A stretch of 64,000 nt of DNA, taken from Bacteroidia bacterium. Lineage in GTDB: Bacteria > Bacteroidota > Bacteroidia > CAILMK01 > JBBDIG01. The stretch is taken from the NCBI GenBank assembly GCA_040880525.1, contig JBBDIG010000037.1, forward strand, positions 1-64,000, read 5' to 3'. A program made the translations under genes and the position numbers. Below, piece by piece: positions 15,792 to 24,273 of the stretch. Below the pieces are notes generated by a model that was not told where the DNA came from, ran no database searches, and saw nothing but the letters and a program-made list of their open reading frames with translations. Position 1 is the stretch's first letter. Each line of letters opens with the position of its first letter.

Positions 15792-18110
15792 TTAAAATGA
15801 TGAACTGACCCCAATAATTAAATTAAATCCCAGATCATCGGCAAAATATCTTTGACGGTTGAGATAATCACGGTAAGCCACATTAAATAAATTATCCATC
15901 TTTATGAAAAAGTTATGTCTCATCTTGGCCGATTGCTTTTCAGCAGAGGCTTTTAGTCCGGCTAAATTATAGCCTGGGGGTGGGGCCGTAAAATCCTGGT
16001 TTGGCAGGAGGTAGGTCTGCTCAAAAACATATCGGTTATTTACCTGGAGTTCAAGGTTCTCAAACTTTCCAATTTTGGGCAACTGGTAATTCAATTCAGC
16101 ATAAATGGTGTTGGAAGGCATATATATCAATGGCAGGTTATTGCTGATGTCCTGACCCCTGATAAAGCTGTATTTAATTACAGTATTAAAATGATCAAGA
16201 ATTTTGTATGTAGCCGCTGCATCAACTCCAAAAAGGCGGGCATCTGTTTGCTCATATTCAAATACAGGAAACGCCCCGCGTATGGTTAAACGTACCTCGT
16301 TGGTTGGGTTAAGAAATATATAATCATTGATTTGTTGCAAATAAACCATTGATTCAAAAAACAATTTATTTTTTATATTTCCTTTTAAAGAAAAAGTGTT
16401 TTTTATTGATTGCTCCTGTTTTAAAAGCGGATCGCCCTCCTCAATGCCGCTCACGCCTTGGTGGAGACCGTTGCTGTACAGTTCATTCACTTCAGGATTT
16501 CGGGATGCGTAGCCGAGGTTATATGCAATACTTAAAGATTTAATCAACTCATAATTGAAGCCCCCGGCAGCCCCAAGATTATGAAAGCTATTATCATAAC
16601 GAATAATTTCCCTGGGAACAGAGGAAGAGATTGCTGCAATTCTCCGGTCTTCATAATCATAACGTCCCCCAAATTCAAAGAGCGCTTTTTCCTTTGTTTT
16701 TGATGCCAAAACAAAAATTCCGCTTTCGTAAGAAATATAGTCAGGAATTAAAGGGAGTACACCGGTTTCAGGGAGGTTTATATTGTCCACCCGGTTAAAC
16801 TGAAACCCGGACTTTACTTTCCAGCCCTTGCTAAACTGCCGGTTGATCCTGCCTTCAGCAAAATGTGAAAATTGCCGCAGGCTTAGCGAAGGGTCCTCTG
16901 TTCTCCCACTTCTCCGCACATCAAATTCTTTCCGGTAGTTGAGTTGCCCTGAATAAGTAAGGTCAAACCATAAATTATCAGTAATAAAATAATTACTATG
17001 AAATTTAATTAAATGGTGATTCACTTTTTGGTAGGGCGCCTCAATATTATATGAAAAATCCTCTTCTGTAAAAAATGGAACTTCCCGGGTAAGCGCTTCT
17101 TCAAGATCAGTGAGGTTGCCGATATGCGAGCCCCTTAGCACACCAATATTCGTGTTGTAAGAGCTGAAATAGAGATCGGTAGTCCATCTTTCGGAAAATG
17201 CTTTTTCCAGTTGTACAGCAATATTGGCTTCTTCGCGTCCGGTATTTCGCAGGTAATAATCAGGAGTTTCGTTGTCACCGCTTTTTTTAAGAGTCCCTAC
17301 CGCCCTCCATCCCAGAGCCGGTTTTTCATAATGTTGCTGCAATTGCCCATTTAGTCCGTGGCCGTTCCCGTTGGTTTCAAAGAAATAACTTCCCTTTCCG
17401 TGCATGTGCGGCTCTTTTTCTATTTTTCTGGGTTCCACCAGAATAATGCTTCCCAATGAATTTCCCTGGTATTCCAGTGCTCCCACACCTTTTATCACGG
17501 TGATCCGGCTGGCTGCCCACGGGTCAATTTCAGGGCTGTGGTCTGTGCCCCATTGCTGGCCGCTTTGGGTTACGCCATTGTTCAAAATCGTTAAGCGGTT
17601 TCCGTATAATCCATGTACAACCGGGGTGGAGATATTATTCCCATTGCGAATTACACGCACGCCTGAAATGGACGAAAGCATGTTGGCCAGATTCTCATTG
17701 GCATTTTCCGCAATATTCTTTTCATTGAGGGATTGCTTTTCCGCAGTTGTGGTTTTGCCGCCCGGACTGATAAAAGTCACCTGGTCGAGCAACCGGCTGT
17801 CATGGTCCAGCACAATGTGGAGCGTAGTGTCAGCCTCCATGGTCATGTACAATTCCCTGGTTTTGCATCCAATGTGGCTCACCGAAAGATGGTAGTTGCG
17901 CGGGCAAACGGAAGAAAGCCGGAAAAAGCCGGCACTGTCACTCACCGCGCCTTTCCTGGCTTCCTTCAAATAAATATGCGCATCGGAAATAGGCTCGCCA
18001 GTACTGGCATCCCATATATAACCGGAAACATTTACATTACAATTTTGCGAAAAAGCAATGGCAGGCAGGAAAAAGAATGCGAAGAATAAAAGGGTTTTGT
18101 TATTTAACAT
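15792..18110 (-). CDS. TonB-dependent receptor, probable metal uptake
   Basis: The 772 residues have a signal peptide (to about AFSQ), a carboxypeptidase-regulatory-like beta-sandwich at about 25-105 (GYIWDASTGEPISDAHIYLK), a plug domain at about 120-230 (NLANMLSSISGVRVIRNG and VHGLYGNRLTILNNG) and a long outer-membrane barrel ending in SSF. It imports a substrate in a TonB-dependent way. Its start overlaps the stop of the lipoprotein gene, and the Fur-family gene follows 19 bp downstream, so the three form an operon. By context it resembles zinc-regulated (ZnuD-like) receptors; the substrate is inferred. Confidence 0.85.
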   Translation of the reverse strand: MLNNKTLLFFAFFFLPAIAFSQNCNVNVSGYIWDASTGEPISDAHIYLKEARKGAVSDSAGFFRLSSVCPRNYHLSVSHIGCKTRELYMTMEADTTLHIVLDHDSRLLDQVTFISPGGKTTTAEKQSLNEKNIAENANENLANMLSSISGVRVIRNGNNISTPVVHGLYGNRLTILNNGVTQSGQQWGTDHSPEIDPWAASRITVIKGVGALEYQGNSLGSIILVEPRKIEKEPHMHGKGSYFFETNGNGHGLNGQLQQHYEKPALGWRAVGTLKKSGDNETPDYYLRNTGREEANIAVQLEKAFSERWTTDLYFSSYNTNIGVLRGSHIGNLTDLEEALTREVPFFTEEDFSYNIEAPYQKVNHHLIKFHSNYFITDNLWFDLTYSGQLNYRKEFDVRRSGRTEDPSLSLRQFSHFAEGRINRQFSKGWKVKSGFQFNRVDNINLPETGVLPLIPDYISYESGIFVLASKTKEKALFEFGGRYDYEDRRIAAISSSVPREIIRYDNSFHNLGAAGGFNYELIKSLSIAYNLGYASRNPEVNELYSNGLHQGVSGIEEGDPLLKQEQSIKNTFSLKGNIKNKLFFESMVYLQQINDYIFLNPTNEVRLTIRGAFPVFEYEQTDARLFGVDAAATYKILDHFNTVIKYSFIRGQDISNNLPLIYMPSNTIYAELNYQLPKIGKFENLELQVNNRYVFEQTYLLPNQDFTAPPPGYNLAGLKASAEKQSAKMRHNFFIKMDNLFNVAYRDYLNRQRYFADDLGFNLIIGVSSSF

Positions 18111-18669
18111 CTACGTTAAATGTAACTTCAATATCGGTTTCGCCTCCGGCATTGGCAATGTCTCCGCTGGCAACGCCCGCTGCATCTTTTTCCGGTTCAT
18201 GTCTTAAAATAATGGTAATGGTTCCTGATCCGGGGCTGCCAGTGGTAAGGGTGGTGGAAAGCCCAACCGGGTAGCCATCTTCGTCTGCATCATCATATTC
18301 CACAATCAAATTGCTAAGGGTTGATTGAAAGAAAAACTGATGGTCACTCGCTTCTTCCTCAATTTCTTCCGTAATATTTTCTGCCGGTGTTTCCAATTCA
18401 TTTAACAATGTAAGCGATCCGGAATAGGTAGTATGTGCCCGAAGGGTGTCAGCGGTAACTACAGGAGGATTGCCGCCATCCCCGTCAAGGTCCTGAAAGC
18501 TGAGGACAACCGGGATTCCCACGGTATCATGGATTAAAGAGTAGCGCAAGGTGGTGATTACTTCTTCCTCATGGGGAATGATGGGATCATCGGGTTCGTC
18601 TTTTTTGCAGGATGCGGAGAACATCAATACGACCAAAGTTGCCAGCAGGATGGCATTCAGGTGTTTCAT
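18100..18669 (-). CDS. Metal-operon lipoprotein, hypothetical
   Basis: The start is set at MKHLNAILLAT because it opens a lipoprotein signal peptide with a lipobox ending FSAS-C21. The mature protein (about 169 residues) is acidic, rich in Asp/Glu/Thr and has beta-strand-like segments; the FQDLDGDGGNPPVV stretch and YDDADEDGYPVG could bind divalent ions. Similar lipoproteins accompany TonB receptors in Bacteroidota and are sometimes labelled type 1 periplasmic-binding-fold proteins. The stop overlaps the receptor start by 11 nt, indicating coupling. Role in capture of the receptor's substrate is inferred. Confidence 0.75.
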   Translation of the reverse strand: MKHLNAILLATLVVLMFSASCKKDEPDDPIIPHEEEVITTLRYSLIHDTVGIPVVLSFQDLDGDGGNPPVVTADTLRAHTTYSGSLTLLNELETPAENITEEIEEEASDHQFFFQSTLSNLIVEYDDADEDGYPVGLSTTLTTGSPGSGTITIILRHEPEKDAAGVASGDIANAGGETDIEVTFNVDVK

Positions 18670-18698
18670 TATTTGATTGGTTTTACATTGTGAGGGCG

Positions 18699-18730
18699 CA
18701 AAGGTAATCGCTTGTTGCAACATCGTTGCA
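18699..18730 (-). promoter_or_regulatory. Promoter with candidate Fur/Zur palindrome
   Basis: On the minus strand a -7 element TACCTTTG (complement CAAAGGTA at 18699-18706) lies 30 bp upstream of the lipoprotein start. A perfect palindrome TGCAAC-ATC-GTTGCA at 18716-18730 sits 9 bp further upstream, between -7 and the -33 region. A repressor bound there would block RNA polymerase. The Fur-family gene at the end of this operon is the obvious candidate. Confidence 0.55.
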
Positions 18731-18886
18731 TTTGCAAAATAATATTTGTGATCAATAAATTTCTTTGCTGAAAACCAGGGAGATCGGCAAAAACTGATTC
18801 TAACAATGATAGAAACTGGATCAGAAAAACGTCCTGGATCCAGGTCCATTCCTGATCGTATTCCTCTTGTTCCGGGCACATTGCCT

Positions 18887-18894
18887 TAACTTTG
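18887..18894 (+). promoter_or_regulatory. Bacteroidota -7 element close to the start codon
   Basis: TAACTTTG matches TAnnTTTG. A TTG lies at 18867-18869, 17 bp upstream, as a -33 box. The ATG of the next gene is only 4 nt downstream, so transcription from here would give an almost leaderless mRNA. Confidence 0.5.
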
Positions 18895-18898
18895 CCCC

Positions 18899-19444
18899 AT
18901 GGAACAGTATGCTCCCTTTCTTTTTCTCATCATCTACCTCATCTATACCTTTTGGAATGCGGGGAAGAAGTATAAGCAGAACAGGCCGGGACAGCAACCT
19001 CCGGGACAGGAGCAACCACAGCAACCACAGCAGCCCCGCAGGCAGGTGCGGCCCCAACAACCGCAGCCAGTATCACAAGACGAGTTCAGGCAGAAGCCGC
19101 TGGCTGACGAGCGGGAGCAGCAGCAGAAGGAATATAATCCACTGGAAGATCTTCTCGGGCCGCGATGGCAGGAAGAAGAGGAATCGGCACGGCAGCAGGC
19201 AGAGGGTAATGCCCGCGATATGGCAGAGCTGCAGCGCCAGGGCGATATTGCCAGAGAAGCCGCCAGGCTCCGGACAGAGCAGGAAAAGAAACGGGCTGCA
19301 CAGGAGCGAAAACGCCTGGAAGAAGAAAAGCAGGAACGAAAACGCGAGCCGCTTCCGGAATATCATCCTGCTTCATTAATGGAAGATTTTGACCCGGTTA
19401 AAGCGGTGATCTACACAGAAATTTTTAAGCGCCCGGATTATTAG
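18899..19444 (+). CDS. Membrane-anchored Pro/Gln-rich coiled-coil protein
   Basis: The 181 residues start with a single hydrophobic helix (about 4-20, YAPFLFLIIYLIYTFW) followed by a Lys-rich stop-transfer segment. A Pro/Gln-rich low-complexity stretch covers about 30-65, and a long charged Glu/Arg/Lys/Gln helix at about 75-160 should form a coiled coil. The C-terminus (SLMEDFDPVKAVIYTEIF) is more hydrophobic and may be a conserved docking motif, since it occurs in similar Bacteroidota proteins. It lies 78 bp before lysA. Function unknown; cytoplasmic face of the inner membrane is likely. Confidence 0.7.
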   Translation: MEQYAPFLFLIIYLIYTFWNAGKKYKQNRPGQQPPGQEQPQQPQQPRRQVRPQQPQPVSQDEFRQKPLADEREQQQKEYNPLEDLLGPRWQEEEESARQQAEGNARDMAELQRQGDIAREAARLRTEQEKKRAAQERKRLEEEKQERKREPLPEYHPASLMEDFDPVKAVIYTEIFKRPDY

Positions 19445-19495
19445 CCTCCGCGCATTTCCAATGGTGGCTTCAACCTTAGCCGCCAATTTTCATTT

Positions 19496-19503
19496 TACTT
19501 TTG
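19496..19503 (+). promoter_or_regulatory. Candidate lysA -7 element
   Basis: TACTTTTG matches the Bacteroidota TAnnTTTG consensus and ends 19 bp before the lysA ATG. No good -33 TTG is seen at the expected distance. Confidence 0.4.
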
Positions 19504-19522
19504 CATTATTAAAACCAACCTG

Positions 19523-20803
19523 ATGGAATTACAAAACGGCCAGTTCTTGGTGGGCGGATACCCTGTATTGAAACTGGCGGAAGAATTTGACACACCCCTT
19601 TATTTTTATGATGCTGATAAAATCACCGGCCAGCACCGTCAATTATCAAATGCCTTTGCCGGAGTGAATCACAGCATAAAATACGCACTCAAGGCCAACT
19701 CAAATCTCAACATCCTGCGCCTGCTGAAGAATCTGGGAGCCGGACTTGATGCGGTTTCCATAAACGAAGTCCGGCTTGGATTGAAGGCAGGTTTTGCACC
19801 TTCGGAAATTCTGTTTACCCCCAACTGCGTTTCGATTGATGAGATCCGCGAAGGCGTGAAAGAGGGTGTGCGGATAAATATTGATAATATCTCGATCCTG
19901 GAGCAATTCGGTGGGGAGTTCGGCAACAGCTACCCGGTCTGCATCCGCATCAATCCTCACTTGCTGGGCGGTGCGCACGAGCATATACAAACCGGGCACA
20001 TTGACTCAAAGTTTGGTATTTCCATCCACCAGATCCGCCATGCCATGCGGGTGATCACCACCAACGAAATAAACGTGGAAGGGCTGCACATGCACACCGG
20101 ATCTGACATTCTGGATGCACAGGTTTTCCTGAACGGATTGCAGATCCTCTTCAACATTGCCAACGATTTTCCTGACTTGGCCTACCTCGATTTTGGTTCC
20201 GGATTTAAAGTGGCGTATCGCGATGGAGACGTTACTACGAACATTGAAGAGCTTGGAAAGCTGGTAACGGAGAGTTTTAATGCCTTCTGCAAGGATTATG
20301 GGCGCGATCTCGAATTATGGTTCGAACCCGGCAAATTCCTGGTGAGCCAGGCCGGTTACCTGCTGGTAAAGGTGAATGTGGTGAAGCAAACCGTCTCTAC
20401 CGTTTTTGCCGGAGTGGATTCAGGACAGAATCACCTCATGCGCCCCATGATGTATGACGCCTACCACAAGATCACCAACGTGAGCAATCCGGGCGGAGTG
20501 CAGCGGGTTTATACGGTGGTGGGCTACATCTGCGAAACCGATACGTTTGGTGCCGACCGCAAACTGCCGGAAGTGCGCGAGGGAGACTTGCTGGTGATGC
20601 ACAATGCCGGTGCCTACGGTTTCAGCATGAGCAGCAATTACAACTCCCGTTTTCGCCCGGCAGAGATACTTATTCATGAAGGACGTCCGCACCTCATCCG
20701 CAAAAGGGAAACGCAGGTGGATTTGCTGAAAAACCAGGTGGAACTCGACTTTCTGAAACAGGAAAGATCAACAGCGAAACAAAAGGCCAGCGAGGTGAAA
20801 TAA
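19523..20803 (+). CDS. lysA: Diaminopimelate decarboxylase
   Basis: The 426 residues cover a complete fold-type III PLP decarboxylase. The PLP-binding lysine is K57 in YALKANSN, followed by the alanine-racemase-like barrel with HMHTGSDI near 193 and the GSGF phosphate-binding loop (LDFGSGFKVAY). The C-terminal beta domain has CETDTFG and the NAGAYGFSMSSNYNSR substrate motif. It converts meso-diaminopimelate to lysine and CO2, the last step of lysine synthesis, in the cytosol. xerD starts 5 bp after its stop, so the two are probably co-transcribed, although their functions are unrelated. Confidence 0.95.
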   Translation: MELQNGQFLVGGYPVLKLAEEFDTPLYFYDADKITGQHRQLSNAFAGVNHSIKYALKANSNLNILRLLKNLGAGLDAVSINEVRLGLKAGFAPSEILFTPNCVSIDEIREGVKEGVRINIDNISILEQFGGEFGNSYPVCIRINPHLLGGAHEHIQTGHIDSKFGISIHQIRHAMRVITTNEINVEGLHMHTGSDILDAQVFLNGLQILFNIANDFPDLAYLDFGSGFKVAYRDGDVTTNIEELGKLVTESFNAFCKDYGRDLELWFEPGKFLVSQAGYLLVKVNVVKQTVSTVFAGVDSGQNHLMRPMMYDAYHKITNVSNPGGVQRVYTVVGYICETDTFGADRKLPEVREGDLLVMHNAGAYGFSMSSNYNSRFRPAEILIHEGRPHLIRKRETQVDLLKNQVELDFLKQERSTAKQKASEVK

Positions 20804-20808
20804 CCGGT

Positions 20809-21708
20809 ATGTGGGAAAGTTACCGGAATGGGTTTAAGCTTTACCTGCAATTGGAGAAACAGCTTGCCGCCAATACCATTTCAGCCTATCTGGCTGATTT
20901 CCGTCTTTTTACCGATTTTCTTACCAAAGAATATCCCGGCCTGGGACCGGAAAAAGTGAAGCGGGAGGAAGTGGCGGCATTTATCAGTTTTGTCAACTCA
21001 GAATTTGGTTTTGCCACAACCAGCCAGGCGCGGGTGATTTCCGGGATCAAAGCATTTTTCGGTTACCTGGCATCAGAAAAGGTGATTACGGCAGACCCTA
21101 CTGAACTCATCTCTGCGCCCAGACTGGAGCGTAAGCTGCCGGTAGTGCTGTCGCTCAGCGAGATTGACCGGATAATAGATCAGATTGACCGCAGCCGCAA
21201 AGATGGCGAGCGCAATAAGGCCATTATTGATGTGCTCTATGGCTGCGGCCTTCGCGTCTCGGAACTGGTAAATCTCAGGATCTCGGAATGCAACCTGGAT
21301 GAAGGCTATATGCTGGTGCATGGAAAAGGCGGCAAAGAACGCTATGTACCGGTAGGAGAGGAGGCCTCGAACCAAATGAAACTGTATATGAGCACCACCC
21401 GCCAGGAGCAGGAGCCGCAGCAAGGAAACCGGGATTATCTCTTCCTCAACTGGCGCGGCAGGAAATTAAGCCGGGTTGCCATCTTTACACTGGTGAAGGA
21501 CCTGGCACTAAAAGCCGGCATCACGAAAAAAATCAGTCCCCATACCTTCCGCCACTCCTTTGCCACCCACCTGGTAGAAGGCGGTGCAGATCTCAGGGCC
21601 GTCCAGGAAATGCTTGGCCACGCCTCCATCACCACCACGGAGATCTATACGCATCTTGACCGGGAATATTTAAGATCGGTGATCCAGAGTTTTCATCCAC
21701 GGGCTTAG
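20809..21708 (+). CDS. xerD: Tyrosine recombinase XerD (dimer resolution)
   Basis: The 299 residues have an N-terminal SAM-like DNA-binding domain (LEKQLAANTISAYLADFRLF) and a C-terminal catalytic domain with all active-site residues: R149 (GLRVSEL), K173 (HGKGGKERYVP), H245 and R248 (HTFRHSFATHL), H271 (LGHASITTTEIY) and nucleophile Y280. Length and motifs fit XerD, which resolves chromosome dimers at dif with XerC. It sits 5 bp after lysA in the same direction. A phage integrase is less likely, given the clean XerD-like architecture and lack of neighbouring phage genes. Confidence 0.9.
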   Translation: MWESYRNGFKLYLQLEKQLAANTISAYLADFRLFTDFLTKEYPGLGPEKVKREEVAAFISFVNSEFGFATTSQARVISGIKAFFGYLASEKVITADPTELISAPRLERKLPVVLSLSEIDRIIDQIDRSRKDGERNKAIIDVLYGCGLRVSELVNLRISECNLDEGYMLVHGKGGKERYVPVGEEASNQMKLYMSTTRQEQEPQQGNRDYLFLNWRGRKLSRVAIFTLVKDLALKAGITKKISPHTFRHSFATHLVEGGADLRAVQEMLGHASITTTEIYTHLDREYLRSVIQSFHPRA

Positions 21709-21756
21709 GGGTTCAGGCACTAAGACATTCTTCAGGATTTCCTTTCATAGATATAT

Positions 21757-21789
21757 AGCCCTTCAAGGGTTTAAAACCCTTGAAGGGCT
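21757..21789. repeat. Perfect 16-bp-arm palindrome
   Basis: AGCCCTTCAAGGGTTT and its complement AAACCCTTGAAGGGCT flank a single A. It lies 48 bp after xerD. There is no T run on either side, so it is a weak terminator candidate at best. It may be a small interspersed palindrome unrelated to the RAYT elements. Confidence 0.5.
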
Positions 21790-21897
21790 GCGTCTCGGCA
21801 AATGCATCATGCTTTTTTATGTGCCTTTCCGAAACCTTTTTGTGAAGACGGATGAGACACAAAGAAGATTCGTGTATCATAAATGAGATACAAAAAA

Positions 21898-22161
21898 TTA
21901 TCTACTTGGATTTAGCCCCAGGTTGTTGCGAATGGAAGACATCACATCCTGCCGGCTAAGGTATTCTCCTTCGATCTCTGAAGTTTTCACCGCCTCTGTC
22001 ACCAATGCGGAAATAATCACATCCATCTGCTCATTTTCCGGCAGCGTTTGTAGCATTCCGCTGATGCGCCCGGTCTGCTCCGCAAACTTGATGGGGTTAG
22101 CTTCCAAGTGGCTGCTTTCATAGGTGAAGTTGGGCCAATCGGGAAGTTGCCAATTATACAT
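21898..22161 (-). pseudogene. Fic-family protein truncated to its N-terminal domain
   Basis: The 87 residues match the N-terminal (DUF4172) region that precedes the Fic domain: WQLPDWPNFTYE, FAEQTGRISGML, then KTSEIEGEYLSRQDVMSSIR and NNLGLNP. It stops there, and no Fic core (HPFxxGNGR) follows downstream. T60-xxx-E64-G65 fits the inhibitory helix motif [ST]xxxE[GN] that blocks ATP binding in intact Fic AMP-transferases. The piece is therefore the self-inhibitory part without the toxin-like enzyme. It is the last gene of the minus-strand defence island and is probably not functional as an enzyme. Confidence 0.75.
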
Positions 22162-22242
22162 GAGCCGAATGTAGGAGTTATTCGGCTCAAAAAGTAGCGG
22201 ATTGTGAGCCGGAAACCAGAATAATCAACTCAGTCAGTAGCG

Positions 22243-22584
22243 CTATGGAAGATTTTCGGTGAGATGATTCGCCAGATGCTGAAGTAAATCTTGGTGGACT
22301 TGAACCGGCACCTCACCAATGGTTCTCTCTATTTTGTCTTGTGGTAAAGTGAAAAGGGTGCTCAGCCGGACTACACTGGCAGCTTTTAAACCCGTTTGGT
22401 TGAACCAGGGAACACGGGTTTCAATCTTTTTATCAAAATCAGGTATAAACTTGTGAAGTTGTGTGCTGATGGCACATGCCAGGTAATCGCCTTACCCAGA
22501 AAGTTTCCGTAGCAATAATACCGGACGTTTCTTTTGTTGTTCATCCTGCGGTAGAACCGTAAGTGCTATCTTTCCTTCTACCAT
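22243..22584 (-). pseudogene. PemK/MazF-family toxin gene with in-frame stop
   Basis: The frame from ATG 22584 encodes MVEGKIALTVLPQDEQQKKR then PVLLLRKLSG, a TAA at 22492-22494, and then in the same frame GDYLACAISTQLHKFIPDFD and onward to TAG at 22243. Joined, about 112 residues fit a PemK/MazF-like endoribonuclease toxin (RPVLLL, GDYLxCxISTQ). A single TTA-to-TAA change would explain the break. Its start overlaps the upstream hypothetical membrane gene by 7 nt, so that gene could be its antitoxin partner. It is likely inactive unless the stop is read through. Confidence 0.65.
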
Positions 22585-23009
22585 GGTTTATAATCTGGGT
22601 TTGGCTCTCCGGCAACATCGTCATAATCCGGTTCATCTTCACCGTAGGCGTTGGACATATTCTCCAAACCTGCCTTTATGAATACGTGGTGTTCTTCATC
22701 TTTTTGCGTCATGGTAATTTTTATCCCATATTGCTTTTCAATATCCTCCTCTGCTTCCTTGGCTGATGAATATTTGCCAAAAAAATCTTCCTCAACACCA
22801 TCTACAAATTCGTCATTCGCCTTTTTCTTGAAAAACCAAGATAGGGCGGCTATCAATACCAGAACTACCGCAAAAAACGCCAAGCTGTCAGCATCCAAAC
22901 TGGTAGCTACTTTTACTTCGTCCCCCTTTTGGGGCTTTTGTTTCTTGATCAATTCCCTAATTTCCCCAGGACCCTTTATTTGATCAATATCTATTTCTAT
23001 GGTTTTCAT
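22578..23009 (-). CDS. Hypothetical membrane protein, partner of PemK-like gene
   Basis: The 143 residues consist of an acidic/basic N-terminal part (MKTIEIDIDQIKGPGEI), one hydrophobic segment at about 45-59 (FFAVVLVLIAALSWFF), and an acidic C-terminal part with FGKYSSAKEAEEDIEKQYG and a Tyr/Asp-rich end. It overlaps the PemK-like pseudogene by 7 nt, which suggests coupled translation. The N-terminal part resembles the small partner proteins found upstream of such toxins, but I cannot assign it to a known antitoxin family. It starts 41 bp after hsdS and probably belongs to the same transcript. Confidence 0.65.
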   Translation of the reverse strand: MKTIEIDIDQIKGPGEIRELIKKQKPQKGDEVKVATSLDADSLAFFAVVLVLIAALSWFFKKKANDEFVDGVEEDFFGKYSSAKEAEEDIEKQYGIKITMTQKDEEHHVFIKAGLENMSNAYGEDEPDYDDVAGEPNPDYKPW

Positions 23010-23050
23010 TTTAGCTTTAAATTGAATTGGCTCAAATTTCGTGAAAAAGT

Positions 23051-24268
23051 TTAAACCTTTTCCTCATTCTCCTCACGCCACTTCTCCGTTAATCTGCCAT
23101 TGAAGGCCATTTTGAGGATGCTTTGGCGGACGGCTTCGGATTGTTGGAGGCTGTGGTTGATGGACTGCTCCAGTTGGTCTGCCACGCTTAGCCGCCTCTC
23201 AATTTCCTGGACGATTTGGTGCTGTTCGACTATTGGGGGCAAAGGGATTGAAGTCTGTCTTATTGATTTCATGTCTACATTTCCTTGTCCTACATTTCCC
23301 GTTTCAGAACCGCAGAATTGAGATTTGAAGAAATCTGTCCATGAAAAATAAAGGAAAAACTTTGGCAGACAGCGGTCATCAAATCTGATGTACGCCACTC
23401 GCTGGTTTAAAAGAAAGTTTTCCTCGTTTACTATGGTGGTGTACCCATAATCTCTTTTTTTGCGAGTTCCAGTCAAAGAAATTAGTACATCGCCTTTCTG
23501 AAGTAGATATTTCGCAAGCACTTTATCTTCAACATCACTTACAAAAACAAGGGATTCATTAGTTCTAATAATACCCGGTCTAATATTTCCTATTCTGATT
23601 ACCTGATATTGGCCGTAATTATCAAAGTTTTTGCTTCTAAAAGCATAACCTCCTACAGCTTCACTAATTTGTTCCAACATGACAATTGGCGAAGGCTGAT
23701 CAAAGGCCCATCTTAACACGGACTGGCGGTAGGCTTTCAGTTGTAGCTGTGTTTTCCGCAGGTTCTCCACGCCACTATCCAGCTCGCTGAACAGCTCCTC
23801 AATCCGCTCCACGATGGTATGTTGTTCGGAAAGGGGAGGTATGGAAAGCTGTAAGTTCCGCAACGAGCCTTGACTGATATTAGGTTGAGCTCCGCCAATA
23901 CTTTGTTTAATTAGCTGTGGCCGCTTAAAGAATAGATACCAGAAAAGAAATTTCCTATCCAGTTTCTCACTTGGAAACAATCCGCAGATAGCTTGATTTG
24001 GAGCAGCATCAATTCCTAAAAATGCAAGTTTGCCCACCGTGGCCCCATACAAGGCAATGAGTAAAGTGCCTTTCGTGAAAATCTTCGCACTCGATTTCTG
24101 AACGGCCTCTTCAGTAATCAACTCTTCACTTACATAGATGGTCGAATTATTTAATTCCCCTGATTTAATCCAGGGAATTGTGCCCCCATAAAAGCTCTTG
24201 TTCTTCCGGCTTGGAGTACCACCACTGGTGGTATGACAAGAGTCATTCAAAATTTTATTGTTCCACAT
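23051..24268 (-). CDS. hsdS: Type I restriction-modification specificity subunit HsdS
   Basis: The 405 residues show two target-recognition domains separated by conserved helices: the first TRD ends in QLSIPPLSEQHTIVERIEEL, and the repeat of this pattern after the second is TSIPLPPIVEQHQIVQEIER. The SVLRWAF spacer and the C-terminal SVLKMAFNGRLTEKW match HsdS. It selects the DNA sequence for a type I methylase/nuclease. No hsdM exists in the window and hsdR is reduced to a frameshifted tail (27141-27697), so it appears orphaned here. It starts 5 bp after the Shedu gene and must be read from the same mRNA. Confidence 0.9.
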   Translation of the reverse strand: MWNNKILNDSCHTTSGGTPSRKNKSFYGGTIPWIKSGELNNSTIYVSEELITEEAVQKSSAKIFTKGTLLIALYGATVGKLAFLGIDAAPNQAICGLFPSEKLDRKFLFWYLFFKRPQLIKQSIGGAQPNISQGSLRNLQLSIPPLSEQHTIVERIEELFSELDSGVENLRKTQLQLKAYRQSVLRWAFDQPSPIVMLEQISEAVGGYAFRSKNFDNYGQYQVIRIGNIRPGIIRTNESLVFVSDVEDKVLAKYLLQKGDVLISLTGTRKKRDYGYTTIVNEENFLLNQRVAYIRFDDRCLPKFFLYFSWTDFFKSQFCGSETGNVGQGNVDMKSIRQTSIPLPPIVEQHQIVQEIERRLSVADQLEQSINHSLQQSEAVRQSILKMAFNGRLTEKWREENEEKV

Positions 24269-24273
24269 TGGTT

